DNA of 64,000 bases from Rhodococcus sp. W8901 (GCF_013348805.1 NZ_CP054690.1:5146001-5210000), one strand, 5' to 3'. Shown: positions 41,714 through 50,973, numbered from the stretch's first letter. Translations and numbers: made by a program. Notes: generated by a model from the sequence alone, not told the origin.

Positions 41714-41959
41714 ATGAGTGAGGACAAGCGCCACTTCGTAGCAAACCGACTCGACGGCATCATCCACACGCTCGAGCTGAACGCACCGACCGAGGACGAG
41801 CCGTCGCCGGTGCCCACCGCGAACGGCTTCACCGGATCGCTCGCCGAGGCACAACGCCACCGCGCCGAGCTGGAATCCGCGACCCCCGAGCGGGTGGACC
41901 AGATCGCCGCGGGCTACCCGGAGATCGCGACGGACTGGGCGCAGAAACAACCGACCTGA
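41714..41959 (+). CDS. Small acidic protein, unknown
   Basis: An 81-residue soluble protein (MSEDKRHFVANRLDGIIHTL, ELNAPTEDEPSPVPTANGFT) without known motif. ATG 41714 is supported by sequence character, but no strong ribosome site is seen. Rich in Glu, Asp and Ala; no Cys or transmembrane segment. Confidence 0.6.
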   Translation: MSEDKRHFVANRLDGIIHTLELNAPTEDEPSPVPTANGFTGSLAEAQRHRAELESATPERVDQIAAGYPEIATDWAQKQPT

Positions 41960-41990
41960 CGGCCGCGACACGGCAGTCGGTACCCCCAAG

Positions 41991-42281
41991 TCAGTACCCC
42001 AGGCCGTCCGGCAGTCCGAGATCGTCGAGTCTCTTGATCCGGCGGTGCTCACGCAGGACCAGTACCGGCCCGACCACCAGGCTCACCGCGCAGATCGTCC
42101 CGGCGATCCACGCCCAGCCCTGGAACCCGTAGCCTGCCGCGACCAACGCCATACCGAGCGTCACGATCCCGATCCCGACCAGCGCGTAACCGGGCCAGTT
42201 GCGGGTGTCCTCGATCGCTTCGCCCGGATGTTCGTGCACCCGGCCGGAGGAGTTCCGCGGGTCGTCTTCGAAGTAGTTCAC
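41991..42281 (-). CDS. Two-helix membrane protein, UsfY-like
   Basis: GTG 42281 with a perfect GGGAGG 6 bp upstream gives a 96-residue protein: a polar start with HEHPGEAIEDTRNWPGYALV, two transmembrane helices (GIGIVTLGMALVAAGYGF, WAWIAGTICAVSLVVGPVLV) and a basic end REHRRIKRLDDLG. The AGESI-NxxNWPGY-like start and layout resemble mycobacterial UsfY, a stress (SigF regulon) protein. This assignment is tentative. Confidence 0.65.
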   Translation of the reverse strand: MNYFEDDPRNSSGRVHEHPGEAIEDTRNWPGYALVGIGIVTLGMALVAAGYGFQGWAWIAGTICAVSLVVGPVLVLREHRRIKRLDDLGLPDGLGY

Positions 42282-42506
42282 AAAAGCCTCCCGGTCCGAT
42301 GTTCCGTTTGCGCTCTCGTACTGCACTCGTGGTGATTGTCCCCCTGCACCGGAACTCTTCGCACGATTACCGACAGTTCGACAACCCACCCGAGGTGTCC
42401 GCCTCCGCCACCTCGGTGAGTCCGCGCCATCCCCCGGGCCACTGTCCGCACCGCGCCCCACCCACGAGATTGGTAGATACACACCACCTCGACCCGGGAG
42501 GGCGTC

Positions 42507-43388
42507 ATGACCACGAAGCGCAGCACCGACGCCGACCACGGTCGTCGGCACATCGTGCAGTCCGAGGACGGGGTGGCGCTCGCGGTACGTGAGTACGGGC
42601 CGTCCGACGCACCGGTGACCGCGGTGTTCGTGCACGGGCACTGCCTGCACTCGCATTCGTGGGCGCGACTGCGCTCGCACCTGGTCCGCGAGTGGGGTCC
42701 GTCGGTCCGGATGGTCTTCTACGATCACCGCGGCCACGGCGCGTCGGGCAGCGCGCCCGCCCACACGTACACGATCGACCAACTGGGACGCGACCTCGAC
42801 GCGGTGATCCGCGCGACCGTTCCGACCGGGCCCGTCGTGCTGGTGGGTCACTCGATGGGCGGCATGGCCGCGCTGGCCTACACCCGTCAGAACCCGGCCG
42901 CGGTCGGCTCGCGCGTCGTGGGCGTCGGCCTGCTGTCGACCGCCGCGAGCGGCATCACCCGCTCCGGGCTCGGCCGGTTCCTGCGGCACCCGGTGATGTC
43001 ACTGTTCCAGTTCGGTGTCGAACGGATGCCCCGGCTGATGCAGCGCGTCCTGACGCACACCCTCGACAACCAGACATCGGTCGTGACGATGTACGGATTC
43101 CTCCGGTCGTTCGTCGGACTGGACGAGTCCGGTTCCCTCGCGGCGCTGCGCACCATCCCGTCGCTCGTGCTCGGCGGCACGGCCGATCTGCTGACACCGT
43201 TCGAACATTCGGTGGCGATCGCGGCCGATCTACCGTCCGCCGAACTGGTGCGACTGCACGACGCGGGGCATTCGGTGATCCTGGACCAGGCCGCCGACGT
43301 CGCGCACGCGGTGGTCCGGCTCGTCGCCCGGGCCAGCGACCACTACGCGGCCGCACCGTCCACGACACCACTGTCGGCGGTCGTGTGA
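42507..43388 (+). CDS. Alpha/beta hydrolase
   Basis: A 293-residue hydrolase with VFVHGHCLHSHSWARLRSHL, VFYDHRGHGASG, nucleophile Ser in VLVGHSMGGMAAL, acid Asp in GGTADLLTPFEHS and His in HDAGHSVILDQA. No signal peptide. Substrate unknown; the triad is complete, so esterase, lipase or haloperoxidase-like activity are all possible. Confidence 0.88.
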   Translation: MTTKRSTDADHGRRHIVQSEDGVALAVREYGPSDAPVTAVFVHGHCLHSHSWARLRSHLVREWGPSVRMVFYDHRGHGASGSAPAHTYTIDQLGRDLDAVIRATVPTGPVVLVGHSMGGMAALAYTRQNPAAVGSRVVGVGLLSTAASGITRSGLGRFLRHPVMSLFQFGVERMPRLMQRVLTHTLDNQTSVVTMYGFLRSFVGLDESGSLAALRTIPSLVLGGTADLLTPFEHSVAIAADLPSAELVRLHDAGHSVILDQAADVAHAVVRLVARASDHYAAAPSTTPLSAVV

Positions 43389-43489
43389 CGGCCCCGCGAC
43401 GTCGCCTCGAGTGCGTCGGATTCGGCACAGTCCCTGAGCAATTCGGACCGGTAGTACTCACCGGGTTCGTCGGCGCACGCACACTGCTC

Positions 43490-43600
43490 GACGCCCTTCG
43501 CGAGCTTCCCGCCGGACGACCGCGGAAGCTCGTCCACGACCACGAGATGCTCGGGGTGGAACTCCTTGGAGACGGCGGGATGGGTCTCGACTTCCTGCCC
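43490..43600 (-). pseudogene. C-terminal fragment of an acyl-CoA ligase
   Basis: The minus strand re-reads as VSKEFHPEHLVVVDELPRSS then GGKLAKGV, the C-terminal catalytic Lys segment of AMP-forming ligases (PERLVVVDELPRSxGGKIxK). Nothing upstream belongs to the enzyme; the fragment abuts the MFS fragment of opposite polarity at about 43610. Confidence 0.6.
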
Positions 43601-43626
43601 CACCTGCGGTGCCGAGATGTTCTTGC

Positions 43627-43887
43627 GTCCAGGCCTTCGCCGCCGGCACACAGGTCGCATGGTTCGCGGAACTGTTCGCCACCAAGTCGCGCGCCGCGGG
43701 GATCGGCATCGCGGTCTCGCTCGCGGCCGCGATCTTCGGCGGCACCGCGCCGTATCTCAATTCGTGGCTGACGTCCCGTGGCACCCCCGACCTATTCACG
43801 TGGTACGTCCTCACGCTCGCCCTGTGCGTCGCGCTCGCAGCCTTCTTCACCCGCGAGACCAAGGGCGTGTCGCTGACCGCGATCGAG
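43627..43887 (+). pseudogene. C-terminal fragment of an MFS transporter
   Basis: The plus strand encodes ELFATKSRAAGIGIAVSLAA, AIFGGTAPYLNSWLT and VLTLALCVALAAFFTRETKG, the last two transmembrane helices and tail of a metabolite:H+ symporter (ShiA/KgtP-like). The first ten helices are missing. The frame runs on past the normal end to 44166. Confidence 0.75.
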
Positions 43888-43969
43888 CCCCCCCGAACAG
43901 GCCCCTCACACCTCCTGAACCGCGTCGGCGATTCCCCGCCTGCACCCGGAGGGTTGTGGAAGTATTTAC

Positions 43970-44009
43970 TTGACGTGCACGTGGCCTCGAATTGTGGTCA
44001 CGTGCACGT
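43970..44009 (+). promoter_or_regulatory. Twin palindromes ACGTGCACGT upstream of LuxR-type regulator
   Basis: Two perfect 10-bp palindromes (43973-43982 and 44000-44009) 27 bp apart, together forming a larger inverted repeat. The first overlaps a TTGACG -35-like box. They lie 67 bp before the LuxR-type start and are likely its autoregulatory sites. Confidence 0.6.
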
Positions 44010-44075
44010 TCAGGGTTTCGTGGGGGCACGATTCCGACCATCGACGAATGTCGGTGGACGACTGGGGGTGTGTGA

Positions 44076-46640
44076 GTGGGACCGCAATACGAACAACCGA
44101 GTCCGGGCCGACAGCGCGACCGTGCACGAAGATTCCTGCTCGATCGCCCTCGGCTGTTCGCGCTGATATCGGAACTACCCGCCTTGACCGTTGTTCGTGG
44201 GCCCCGCGGCGCAGGGAAGACCGCCTTCGCGACGACCTGGATCGCATCCGCGCAGCGCCCGTCGGGGCCGATCCTGATGATGGACACCCCCGCACCACAC
44301 ACCGCACCGGACGACTACTGGAACACCGTCACGGCCCGCGTCGACGCGGCACTCGAATCCACTCCCGCGGCGGCCTCCGACCCCGTCGTACTCGTCCTCG
44401 ACGACATCGATCGTCTGCATGATCCGGCGGCCGAACTCCGCATTCTCGGACTCCTCGACCTGGATCCGCGGTTGCACGTCGTCGCGACGACGCGGGATTC
44501 GTGCGTCTTCAGCGACGCGATGCTCGACGTCGACCATGTCGCGATCTCACCCACCGATCTGCTGTTCACGCTCGACGAATCACGTGCGGTGCTGTGTGCG
44601 CACGGCACCGAAGCGGCACCGCACCTTCTGGCGATGGTGCAGGACCTCACCGGGGGCTTCCCGCCCCTCGTGCAGGCCGCCGTGGCCGTCGTCCGCCCGT
44701 TCGGCATCGACTTCGAGCAGAGCCGAGAACTCGCCCTGAGCGCCCTCGAACGATCGATCGACCGATTTGTCGATCGGGAGATCCTGCGCGACGAGGAGCT
44801 CTCGGAACTGCGGGACTTCATGCTCACGACGTCGGCGGCGAAAACCCTCACCGCCGAGATCGCCGCGATGCTGACCGCGGACCACACCGCCCCCGACATG
44901 CTTCGGGAACTCGAAGCAGCCGGCGTGCTGGTCCGCCTGCCGTGGCCGAAGGACACCGAGTGGCAGTACCCACCGCCGATCCGGGAGTCCCTGATGCGCG
45001 ATGTCCGCAACGAGGCCCCGGAAGGTCCGCTGCGCGCATCGAGCGACCTGGCTCGATGGTTCCTCCAGCAGGACGATGTCGCTCAGGCACTCGTCTACGC
45101 CGTCGAGGGGCTGGACTGGGACCAGGCGGTGTCGATTCTCAAGGCCAACTGGGTGGTGCTGATCTCGCGGCACTTCCGCCTGGTCCGCGAAAGCCTGGCG
45201 GCGCTGCCCGAACACGCGGCCGCCGACGACCTCACGATCCGAGCGGGCCGGGAGCTGTTCCTGCGGTTCGGCGCCGACTCGGCGCAGCTGCCCGATCTCG
45301 CGCCGCCGACCGTCGATGTCGATACGGCGGCGCGCGGCCCGGCGATCGCGGACGTGCTCGCGGTGAGCAGCGTGCAGTCGTTCATCCTGCGGATCGCCGG
45401 CAATTTCACGCAGGCGTCCGAGCTGACCGTGCGCATGTCGGAACTCGGTGATCGCGCGCTCGAGTTGCAGCCCGACACGGTGTCCGCGTTCCTTCCCCTG
45501 CTGCGGCTGCAGTGGGGTATCACGCAGCAGTTGCACGGCGACCTTTCCCGATCCTCGGCCGAACTCCGCCGTGCCTACAACAGCAACCGTCCGGCCGGAA
45601 CCGACTTCGTCGCCCGCAACGCCGCCGGAAGCCTCGCACTCAACTACGCCCTGATCGGCGAGTTGGGCCACGCCGAGACCTGGCTCGAGCGGGAACGCCG
45701 ACACGAGGACGCCGCGGCCTGGGTCACCGCGATGGTTCGGGTCGGCGGGCTCGTAGCAGGCGCGCTGGTCGCCCTGGACCGGATGGAGCTCGACGTCGCC
45801 GCCAAGATCCTCGCCGAACTGGGCGACCTGCCGGACGACGAGGAGCTGTGGGCATTCGCGCTGTACGCGCACTGCCAGCTGGAACTCGTGAGCGGGCAGG
45901 CCGGAGCGGGACTCGACCGGATGCACCGGGCGAGCGCGGTCTACGAGCGGTGGTTCACTCCGGGATCGATCGCGGCGGCGCTGCTCACGGCGACCGAGGC
46001 CGACCTCTACTCGGCGCTGGGGCGAGGCAACGAGGCGTGGCGGACCGTCGAGAAGACACCCGGCCGAGGACCGTGGACGTCGATGGCCCGTGCACGCATG
46101 AACCTCTCGAGCGGACACCCGGCAGCGGCACTGGCCGACTGCGTGCGGCCGACGGTCACGGACTGTGCCCATCCGCGGATCCGGATGGAGTCGGCCCTGG
46201 TCCAAGCCGCTGCACATCTCGAGTTGTCGCACGAGCCCCAGGCCCAGGCGATGCTGCAGCGGGCCGTCGCACTGTTCGACCAGACCGGGTTGGTCCGACC
46301 GTTCGCGTCCCTGCCGGTCGGTCGCATCGCGCAGATGTCGACGCTGGGCGTGGCGCTGCCGGAGAAATGGCTGGCTGCGGTTCCGCCTCCGGAGTCGGGG
46401 GTCTTCCCGGACCGAATCCGGTTGGTGGATCTGAGCGACCGCGAGTCCGCGGTGCTGAACGTCCTGGCGTCCACGTCGTCGGTCGCCGAAATCGCCACCA
46501 CGCTGTTCGTCTCTCAGAACACCGTCAAGACGCAGCTGCGGAGCGTCTACCGCAAACTGGGCGTCCATTCGCGGGCCGACGCGCTCCTCACAGCGGCCCG
46601 GCTCGGGCTCATCGGTCCCCCACCCGGCACGGCAGGCTGA
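44076..46640 (+). CDS. Large ATP-binding LuxR (LAL/MalT-type) regulator
   Basis: A 854-residue STAND-type regulator. Walker A is GPRGAGKT (residues 42-49), Walker B VVLVLDDID (about 103-111). A long helical repeat region follows and the C-terminal 60 residues are a LuxR HTH (LSDRESAVLNVLASTSSVAE, IATTLFVSQNTVKTQLRSVY). Start GTG 44076. It resembles regulators that oligomerise on ATP and inducer binding. Targets may include the divergent remnants or the pirin genes downstream (unproven). Confidence 0.9.
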   Translation: MGPQYEQPSPGRQRDRARRFLLDRPRLFALISELPALTVVRGPRGAGKTAFATTWIASAQRPSGPILMMDTPAPHTAPDDYWNTVTARVDAALESTPAAASDPVVLVLDDIDRLHDPAAELRILGLLDLDPRLHVVATTRDSCVFSDAMLDVDHVAISPTDLLFTLDESRAVLCAHGTEAAPHLLAMVQDLTGGFPPLVQAAVAVVRPFGIDFEQSRELALSALERSIDRFVDREILRDEELSELRDFMLTTSAAKTLTAEIAAMLTADHTAPDMLRELEAAGVLVRLPWPKDTEWQYPPPIRESLMRDVRNEAPEGPLRASSDLARWFLQQDDVAQALVYAVEGLDWDQAVSILKANWVVLISRHFRLVRESLAALPEHAAADDLTIRAGRELFLRFGADSAQLPDLAPPTVDVDTAARGPAIADVLAVSSVQSFILRIAGNFTQASELTVRMSELGDRALELQPDTVSAFLPLLRLQWGITQQLHGDLSRSSAELRRAYNSNRPAGTDFVARNAAGSLALNYALIGELGHAETWLERERRHEDAAAWVTAMVRVGGLVAGALVALDRMELDVAAKILAELGDLPDDEELWAFALYAHCQLELVSGQAGAGLDRMHRASAVYERWFTPGSIAAALLTATEADLYSALGRGNEAWRTVEKTPGRGPWTSMARARMNLSSGHPAAALADCVRPTVTDCAHPRIRMESALVQAAAHLELSHEPQAQAMLQRAVALFDQTGLVRPFASLPVGRIAQMSTLGVALPEKWLAAVPPPESGVFPDRIRLVDLSDRESAVLNVLASTSSVAEIATTLFVSQNTVKTQLRSVYRKLGVHSRADALLTAARLGLIGPPPGTAG

Positions 46641-46728
46641 CCCAGGGGCTGGTCTCGGGGCCGATCTTCGCTACGCCCCGACCGGGTGGGGAATAGATCC
46701 GTTCGTGCGGTGTTGAGCTACGGTGAAC

Positions 46729-46746
46729 TAGTTGAATCCTCAACTA
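46729..46746. promoter_or_regulatory. Inverted repeat upstream of first pirin
   Basis: TAGTTGA-atcc-TCAACTA, 21 bp before the pirin start. This shape is typical for MarR-family sites that control pirin or redox genes. Confidence 0.55.
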
Positions 46747-46766
46747 ATAGATCCGAGGAGGGCTCC

Positions 46767-47732
46767 ATGCCTGCCGTGACCGTCGACAACATCCTCGCGC
46801 TGCCCCGCATCGAGGCGGCCGACCCGACTGCGGTCGACCGTCCCGTTCTGGGCATCGCCACCGCTCCGGTCGGATACGAGGGCGAGGGCTTCCCCGTCCG
46901 CCGCGCATTCGCCGGGATCGACCTGGCCCACCTCGACCCGTTCATCCACATGGACCAGATGGGCGAGGTCGACTACGCACCGGGCGAGCCCAAGGGCACC
47001 CCGTGGCACCCGCACCGCGGCTTCGAGACCGTCACCTACATGATCGACGGGATCATGGAGCACCAGGACTCCAACGGCGGTGGCGGCACCATCGGCGGCG
47101 GCGACACCCAGTGGATGACCGCCGGCGGCGGCATCCTCCACATCGAGACCCCGCCCGAACACCTCGTGATGAGCGGCGGCCTGTTCCACGGCGTGCAGCT
47201 GTGGGTCAACCTCCCCAAGAGCAACAAGATGGCCGCGCCCCGCTACCAGGACATCACCGGCAGCAAGGTCGCGCTCCTCTCGAGTCACGACGGCGGCGCA
47301 CTGATCCGGGTCATCGCGGGCGAGATCGCCGGGCACCAGGGCCCGGGTTCGACGTACACCCCGATCGCGCTGTCGCACACGACCGTCGCACCGGGCGCGA
47401 GCGTCACCCTGCCGTGGAACCGCGACTTCAACGCGATCGTCTACGTGCTCGCGGGCGACGGATACGTCGGCGCCGATCGCCGACCGATGTCGTCCGGCCA
47501 GACCGCGGTCTTCGGCCGCGGGGACTCGATCACGATCGCGGCGGCCGACACCCAGGACTCGCGCACCGAGGCGTTGGAGGTGTTCGTTCTCGGTGGCCAG
47601 CCGATCCGCGAACCCATCGCGATGGCCGGTCCGTTCGTCATGAACACCAAGGCAGAGGTCATGCAGGCGTTCGAGGATTTCCAGGCCGGTCGACTCGGCT
47701 CGATCCCCGCCGCGCACGAATCACTCGACTGA
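46767..47732 (+). CDS. Pirin-family protein
   Basis: A 321-residue bicupin. Metal ligands are all present: H81 and H83 (WHPHRGFETVTY), H125 and E127 (ILHIETPPE). GAGGAGGG lies 7 bp before ATG 46767. Pirins bind Fe and act as quercetinase-like dioxygenases or redox-sensing regulators. A second pirin follows at 47944; the two belong to different subgroups. Confidence 0.9.
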   Translation: MPAVTVDNILALPRIEAADPTAVDRPVLGIATAPVGYEGEGFPVRRAFAGIDLAHLDPFIHMDQMGEVDYAPGEPKGTPWHPHRGFETVTYMIDGIMEHQDSNGGGGTIGGGDTQWMTAGGGILHIETPPEHLVMSGGLFHGVQLWVNLPKSNKMAAPRYQDITGSKVALLSSHDGGALIRVIAGEIAGHQGPGSTYTPIALSHTTVAPGASVTLPWNRDFNAIVYVLAGDGYVGADRRPMSSGQTAVFGRGDSITIAAADTQDSRTEALEVFVLGGQPIREPIAMAGPFVMNTKAEVMQAFEDFQAGRLGSIPAAHESLD

Positions 47733-47760
47733 GTCGACAGACCGACACCAAAACTACTGG

Positions 47761-47816
47761 CGGGCAACCGATCACGAATGACGGCGATTTCCTCGCCGTC
47801 GTGATCGGTTCGCCCG
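47761..47816 (+). terminator. Long hairpin terminator
   Basis: CGGGCAACCGATCACGAATG-ACGGCGA pairs with TCGCCGTCGTGATCGGTTCG-CCCG through a 5-nt loop, with few mismatches. It separates the two pirin genes. Confidence 0.8.
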
Positions 47817-47943
47817 TCACTCGTCCGTGAACACTCCGAGACCGATTCGACACCACTGATTCGGCGCCGACGGGTTCCACTTCGTACGCTGGTGACGCGA
47901 CAGCGCGAAAGCCCCGAACGCGACTGTCACCGAGGAGGACCGC

Positions 47944-48708
47944 ATGCCAGCTCTCACCACGCCCCACATCGACGTCCACCGCTCGGGCGACCGCCTGAAG
48001 ACCCGGATCCAGTGGTTGGACTCGAAGCACTCGTTCTCGTTCGGCCATCACTACGACCCGGACAACACCCATCACGGACTGCTGCTGGTGAACAACGACG
48101 ACATCGTCCAGCCTGGGCAGGGCTTCGACACCCACCCCCACAAGGACATGGAGATCGTCACCTGGGTGCTGCGGGGATCGCTGGTGCATCAGGACTCCAT
48201 CGGCCACTCCGGCGTCATCTATCCCGGCCTCGCCCAGCGGATGAGCGCGGGCACGGGAATCCTGCACTCGGAGAAGAACGACTCGTGGCGGCTGCAGGGT
48301 GACGAGCACACCGAGCCGGTGCACTTCGTCCAGATGTGGGTCGCGCCCGACGAGCCCGGGATCACCCCCGGGTACGAACAGCTCGAGATCGACGACGAAC
48401 TGCTGTCCGGCGGGCTGGTACCGGTGGCGTCGGGCATGCCGCAGCATCGGGACCACGCGGCGATCCGCATCAAGAACAAGTACGCGTCGCTGCACGCCGC
48501 CCGCCTCCAGCCGGGCAAGTCGGTACGGATCCCGGAGGCGCCCTTCGTGCACGTGTTCGTGGCGCAGGGCACCGCGGAGATGGAGGGCGTCGGGACTCTC
48601 TACGAGGGTGACGCCGTCCGGCTCAGCTCGTCCGGCGGGCAGACGATCTCCTCCGAGATCGGCGCGGAGATCCTGGTGTGGGAGATGCACGCCCGTCTCG
48701 GCGGCTGA
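47944..48708 (+). CDS. Pirin-family protein (Rv0181c-like)
   Basis: A 254-residue pirin of the YhhW type with H64 and H66 (FDTHPHKDMEIVTW), H108 and E110 (ILHSEKND). In M. tuberculosis the Rv0181c homologue neighbours sigG, as here within 7 kb. Ribosome site GAGGAGG before ATG 47944. Quercetin dioxygenase-like activity has been shown for this subgroup; physiological role unclear. Confidence 0.9.
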   Translation: MPALTTPHIDVHRSGDRLKTRIQWLDSKHSFSFGHHYDPDNTHHGLLLVNNDDIVQPGQGFDTHPHKDMEIVTWVLRGSLVHQDSIGHSGVIYPGLAQRMSAGTGILHSEKNDSWRLQGDEHTEPVHFVQMWVAPDEPGITPGYEQLEIDDELLSGGLVPVASGMPQHRDHAAIRIKNKYASLHAARLQPGKSVRIPEAPFVHVFVAQGTAEMEGVGTLYEGDAVRLSSSGGQTISSEIGAEILVWEMHARLGG

Positions 48709-48753
48709 GATTCCGACGGTCCCACATGCCTCCGGCCTGGTTACGAGGAGGGC

Positions 48754-48987
48754 ATGACACCGGTGGCCCGCACCACCCACCTCGATCTCGAGACCGGGAC
48801 CGGCATCACCACCGGCGAGGTCTGGGACTCGGCGGGGCAGGAGACGCACTACGGCCCGGCGGCCACCCTCACCGTCACGTCCGAGGTGGTCCGGGCGGGA
48901 CGGCGTCTGGCCCTGATCGAAACCCGGCTCACGACGCCCGACGGCAGCCTGCTCGTGTCGGCTCGCGCGAGCGCGCAGGTGGGATAG
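48754..48987 (+). CDS. 77-aa protein with thioesterase-like C-terminal half
   Basis: ATG 48754 after GAGGAGGGC. The first 40 residues are unlike any hotdog protein I recognise. The last 40 (TVTSEVVRAGRRLALIETRL, SARASAQVG) are about 60 percent identical to the end of the thioesterase at 49027-49959 (EAEVVRAGRRLALIESRLVD, AASAQLL). It is either the 3' remnant of a duplicated thioesterase fused to new sequence or a small partner protein. Confidence 0.6.
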   Translation: MTPVARTTHLDLETGTGITTGEVWDSAGQETHYGPAATLTVTSEVVRAGRRLALIETRLTTPDGSLLVSARASAQVG

Positions 48988-49026
48988 CGGTTCGGCGCCG
49001 TCGAGCGTTGGTGGTACACAGGACCG

Positions 49027-49959
49027 ATGACCGCGACAGCCGACGACCTCCACACCCGCAAGCCCGCCCCCGAGCGGGTCGACCGGCTCAACCTGTTCAT
49101 GGGAGTCGGGGCGCGGGAGATCCGGCCCGGGCATCTCGTGCTTGCCCAGGAAGTCGGCGCCCGCTTTCACGACCACCGCGGGCAGACGATTCTCGGCTCG
49201 GTCGGTGTGCTCGCCGACGCCTGCCCCGGCGGCGCGCTGGGCAACTCGATGCCCTCCGACGCCGGCATGGTGCTCTCGCAGATCTCCGCGACGCTGGCCA
49301 CGCCGATGCCGGCCCACGGAATGGTCGTCTCGACCGGTGACGTCGTCAACCTCGACGTCGACGCCGGCATCGGACTCGCGGCCGGCGCCATGCGCGACGG
49401 CGACGGCAACACCGTCGCCGTCCTGCAGTCGCGCGGCGTCTTCGTCACGCGCCCCCGCGCGAACGCCGACGCGGTGCTGAGCGGCGAACGCCTCCCCGTG
49501 CCCGCATCCGAGCCGTGCGCGGCACCGGACGAACTGGCCGGACGTGCCGGCCTGGACATCGTCGACGGCATCGCATCGGAGCGGATCGCGCGCGGCCCCC
49601 TCGCCGGGCTGCTCGACGTCCGCCTCACCGATGTCGAGCGGGGCAGCCTCACCGCGACGTTCGCGCCGCGGGACTGGATGAGCAACTACCTGGGTTCGAT
49701 CCAGGGCGGCATCCTGATCACCGCGGCCGACCTGGTCAACGGCCTTGTCGCCCAGACTCTCACCGCGATCGACCAGCAGTACCGGATCCTGGACCTGCGC
49801 ATCGACTTCGTCCGCTCCCCCGCCACCGACGGCCCCGACATCCGGGCCGAGGCGGAGGTAGTCCGCGCCGGGCGACGGCTGGCGCTCATCGAGTCCCGGC
49901 TGGTCGACGACTCGGGCCACGTCCTGATCCGGGCCGCCGCGAGCGCGCAGCTGCTGTAA
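49027..49959 (+). CDS. PaaI-type thioesterase with two hotdog domains
   Basis: A 310-residue protein with two hotdog modules in one chain (GQTILGSVGVLADACPGGAL in the first, NYLGSIQGGILITAADLVNG in the second; both with the helix that carries the usual active-site Asp or Glu). Single-domain PaaI proteins dimerise; here the dimer is fused. It probably cleaves an acyl- or aryl-CoA. Confidence 0.88.
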   Translation: MTATADDLHTRKPAPERVDRLNLFMGVGAREIRPGHLVLAQEVGARFHDHRGQTILGSVGVLADACPGGALGNSMPSDAGMVLSQISATLATPMPAHGMVVSTGDVVNLDVDAGIGLAAGAMRDGDGNTVAVLQSRGVFVTRPRANADAVLSGERLPVPASEPCAAPDELAGRAGLDIVDGIASERIARGPLAGLLDVRLTDVERGSLTATFAPRDWMSNYLGSIQGGILITAADLVNGLVAQTLTAIDQQYRILDLRIDFVRSPATDGPDIRAEAEVVRAGRRLALIESRLVDDSGHVLIRAAASAQLL

Positions 49960-50052
49960 CGCTCACAGCCGACTCCCAGCTGGTATCCAGCCTCACGGCA
50001 GTCGTCCGACGCACGATGATCCTCGAAGCAACCGCAGCGAGGAGGATCTCGA

Positions 50053-50973
50053 GTGAACAAAGACGTGGAACTGAGCCGCCAACGGATCAGCCGGCGACGG
50101 GCGCTCGCCCTGGGCGGGACGATCAGCCTGGGCGGGCTGATCGCCGCGTGCAGTAACGGCGGCGGCTCCGGCTCCTCTGCCACCGCCCCCGCGACCGCTG
50201 CCGCGTCGGGCGGCACTGTCGACGCCCAGTTGCTGGCGCTGCTCGACCAGGCACCGCGGTGCGTCATGGCGGTCGAGGAGACGCAGGGCCCGTACTGGTT
50301 CGACGTCGACTCCATCCGCAACGACATCCGTGAGGACCGTCCCGGTCTGGAGCTGAACCTCGCGATGCGCGTCCAGGATCTGACGAACTGCAGCCCGGAC
50401 GGCAGTGCGACCGGTGTCGCGAACGCCGTCGTCGAGATCTGGCACTGCGACGCCGGCGGCGTCTACTCCGGTTTCGAGTCCGGCTCGCAGGCCGCCAACC
50501 AGGGCGGCGGCATGGGTGGCGGCATGGGTGGCGGCATGGGCCGGCCGCCGCAGGGCGGCCCGGGCGGCGGTATGGGCATGGGCGGTTCCGGCGAGACGTC
50601 CGACGGCTCGTACAGCGTCGGCGACCAGGAGGCCACCACCACCGACGACGGCACCTACCTGCGCGGCGCCCAGACCACCGATGCCGACGGGATCGTCAAG
50701 TTCACGACCGTCTTCCCCGGCTGGTACACGGGCCGGACCGTGCACATCCACCTCAAGGTGCACATCGACAAGAAAACGGTGCTCACCACCCAGCTGTTCT
50801 TCGACGACACCTTCACCGACGAGATCCTCTCCACCGTCTCGCCGTACACCGACCACACCGGTCGCGACACCCGCAACGCCTCCGACGGCATCTTCGACGA
50901 GGCCGGTCTGATGGCCACGTCGCGGCAGTCCGATCGGGTCCTCGCCGCGATCAACCTCGGTATCGACGCCTGA
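50053..50973 (+). CDS. Exported intradiol-dioxygenase-like lipoprotein
   Basis: A 306-residue protein. The N-terminus has a twin-arginine motif (SRRRALALGG) and a lipobox (GLIAAC), so it is a Tat-exported lipoprotein. The body is the intradiol ring-cleavage dioxygenase fold with VVEIWHCDAGGVYSGF and FPGWYTGRTVHIHLKVH, giving Tyr and His iron ligands. Residues 150-178 form an unusual Gly-Met-rich loop (GGGMGGGMGGGMGRPPQGG). Start GTG 50053 with GAGGAGGATC upstream. Extracellular catechol cleavage is possible. Confidence 0.85.
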   Translation: MNKDVELSRQRISRRRALALGGTISLGGLIAACSNGGGSGSSATAPATAAASGGTVDAQLLALLDQAPRCVMAVEETQGPYWFDVDSIRNDIREDRPGLELNLAMRVQDLTNCSPDGSATGVANAVVEIWHCDAGGVYSGFESGSQAANQGGGMGGGMGGGMGRPPQGGPGGGMGMGGSGETSDGSYSVGDQEATTTDDGTYLRGAQTTDADGIVKFTTVFPGWYTGRTVHIHLKVHIDKKTVLTTQLFFDDTFTDEILSTVSPYTDHTGRDTRNASDGIFDEAGLMATSRQSDRVLAAINLGIDA

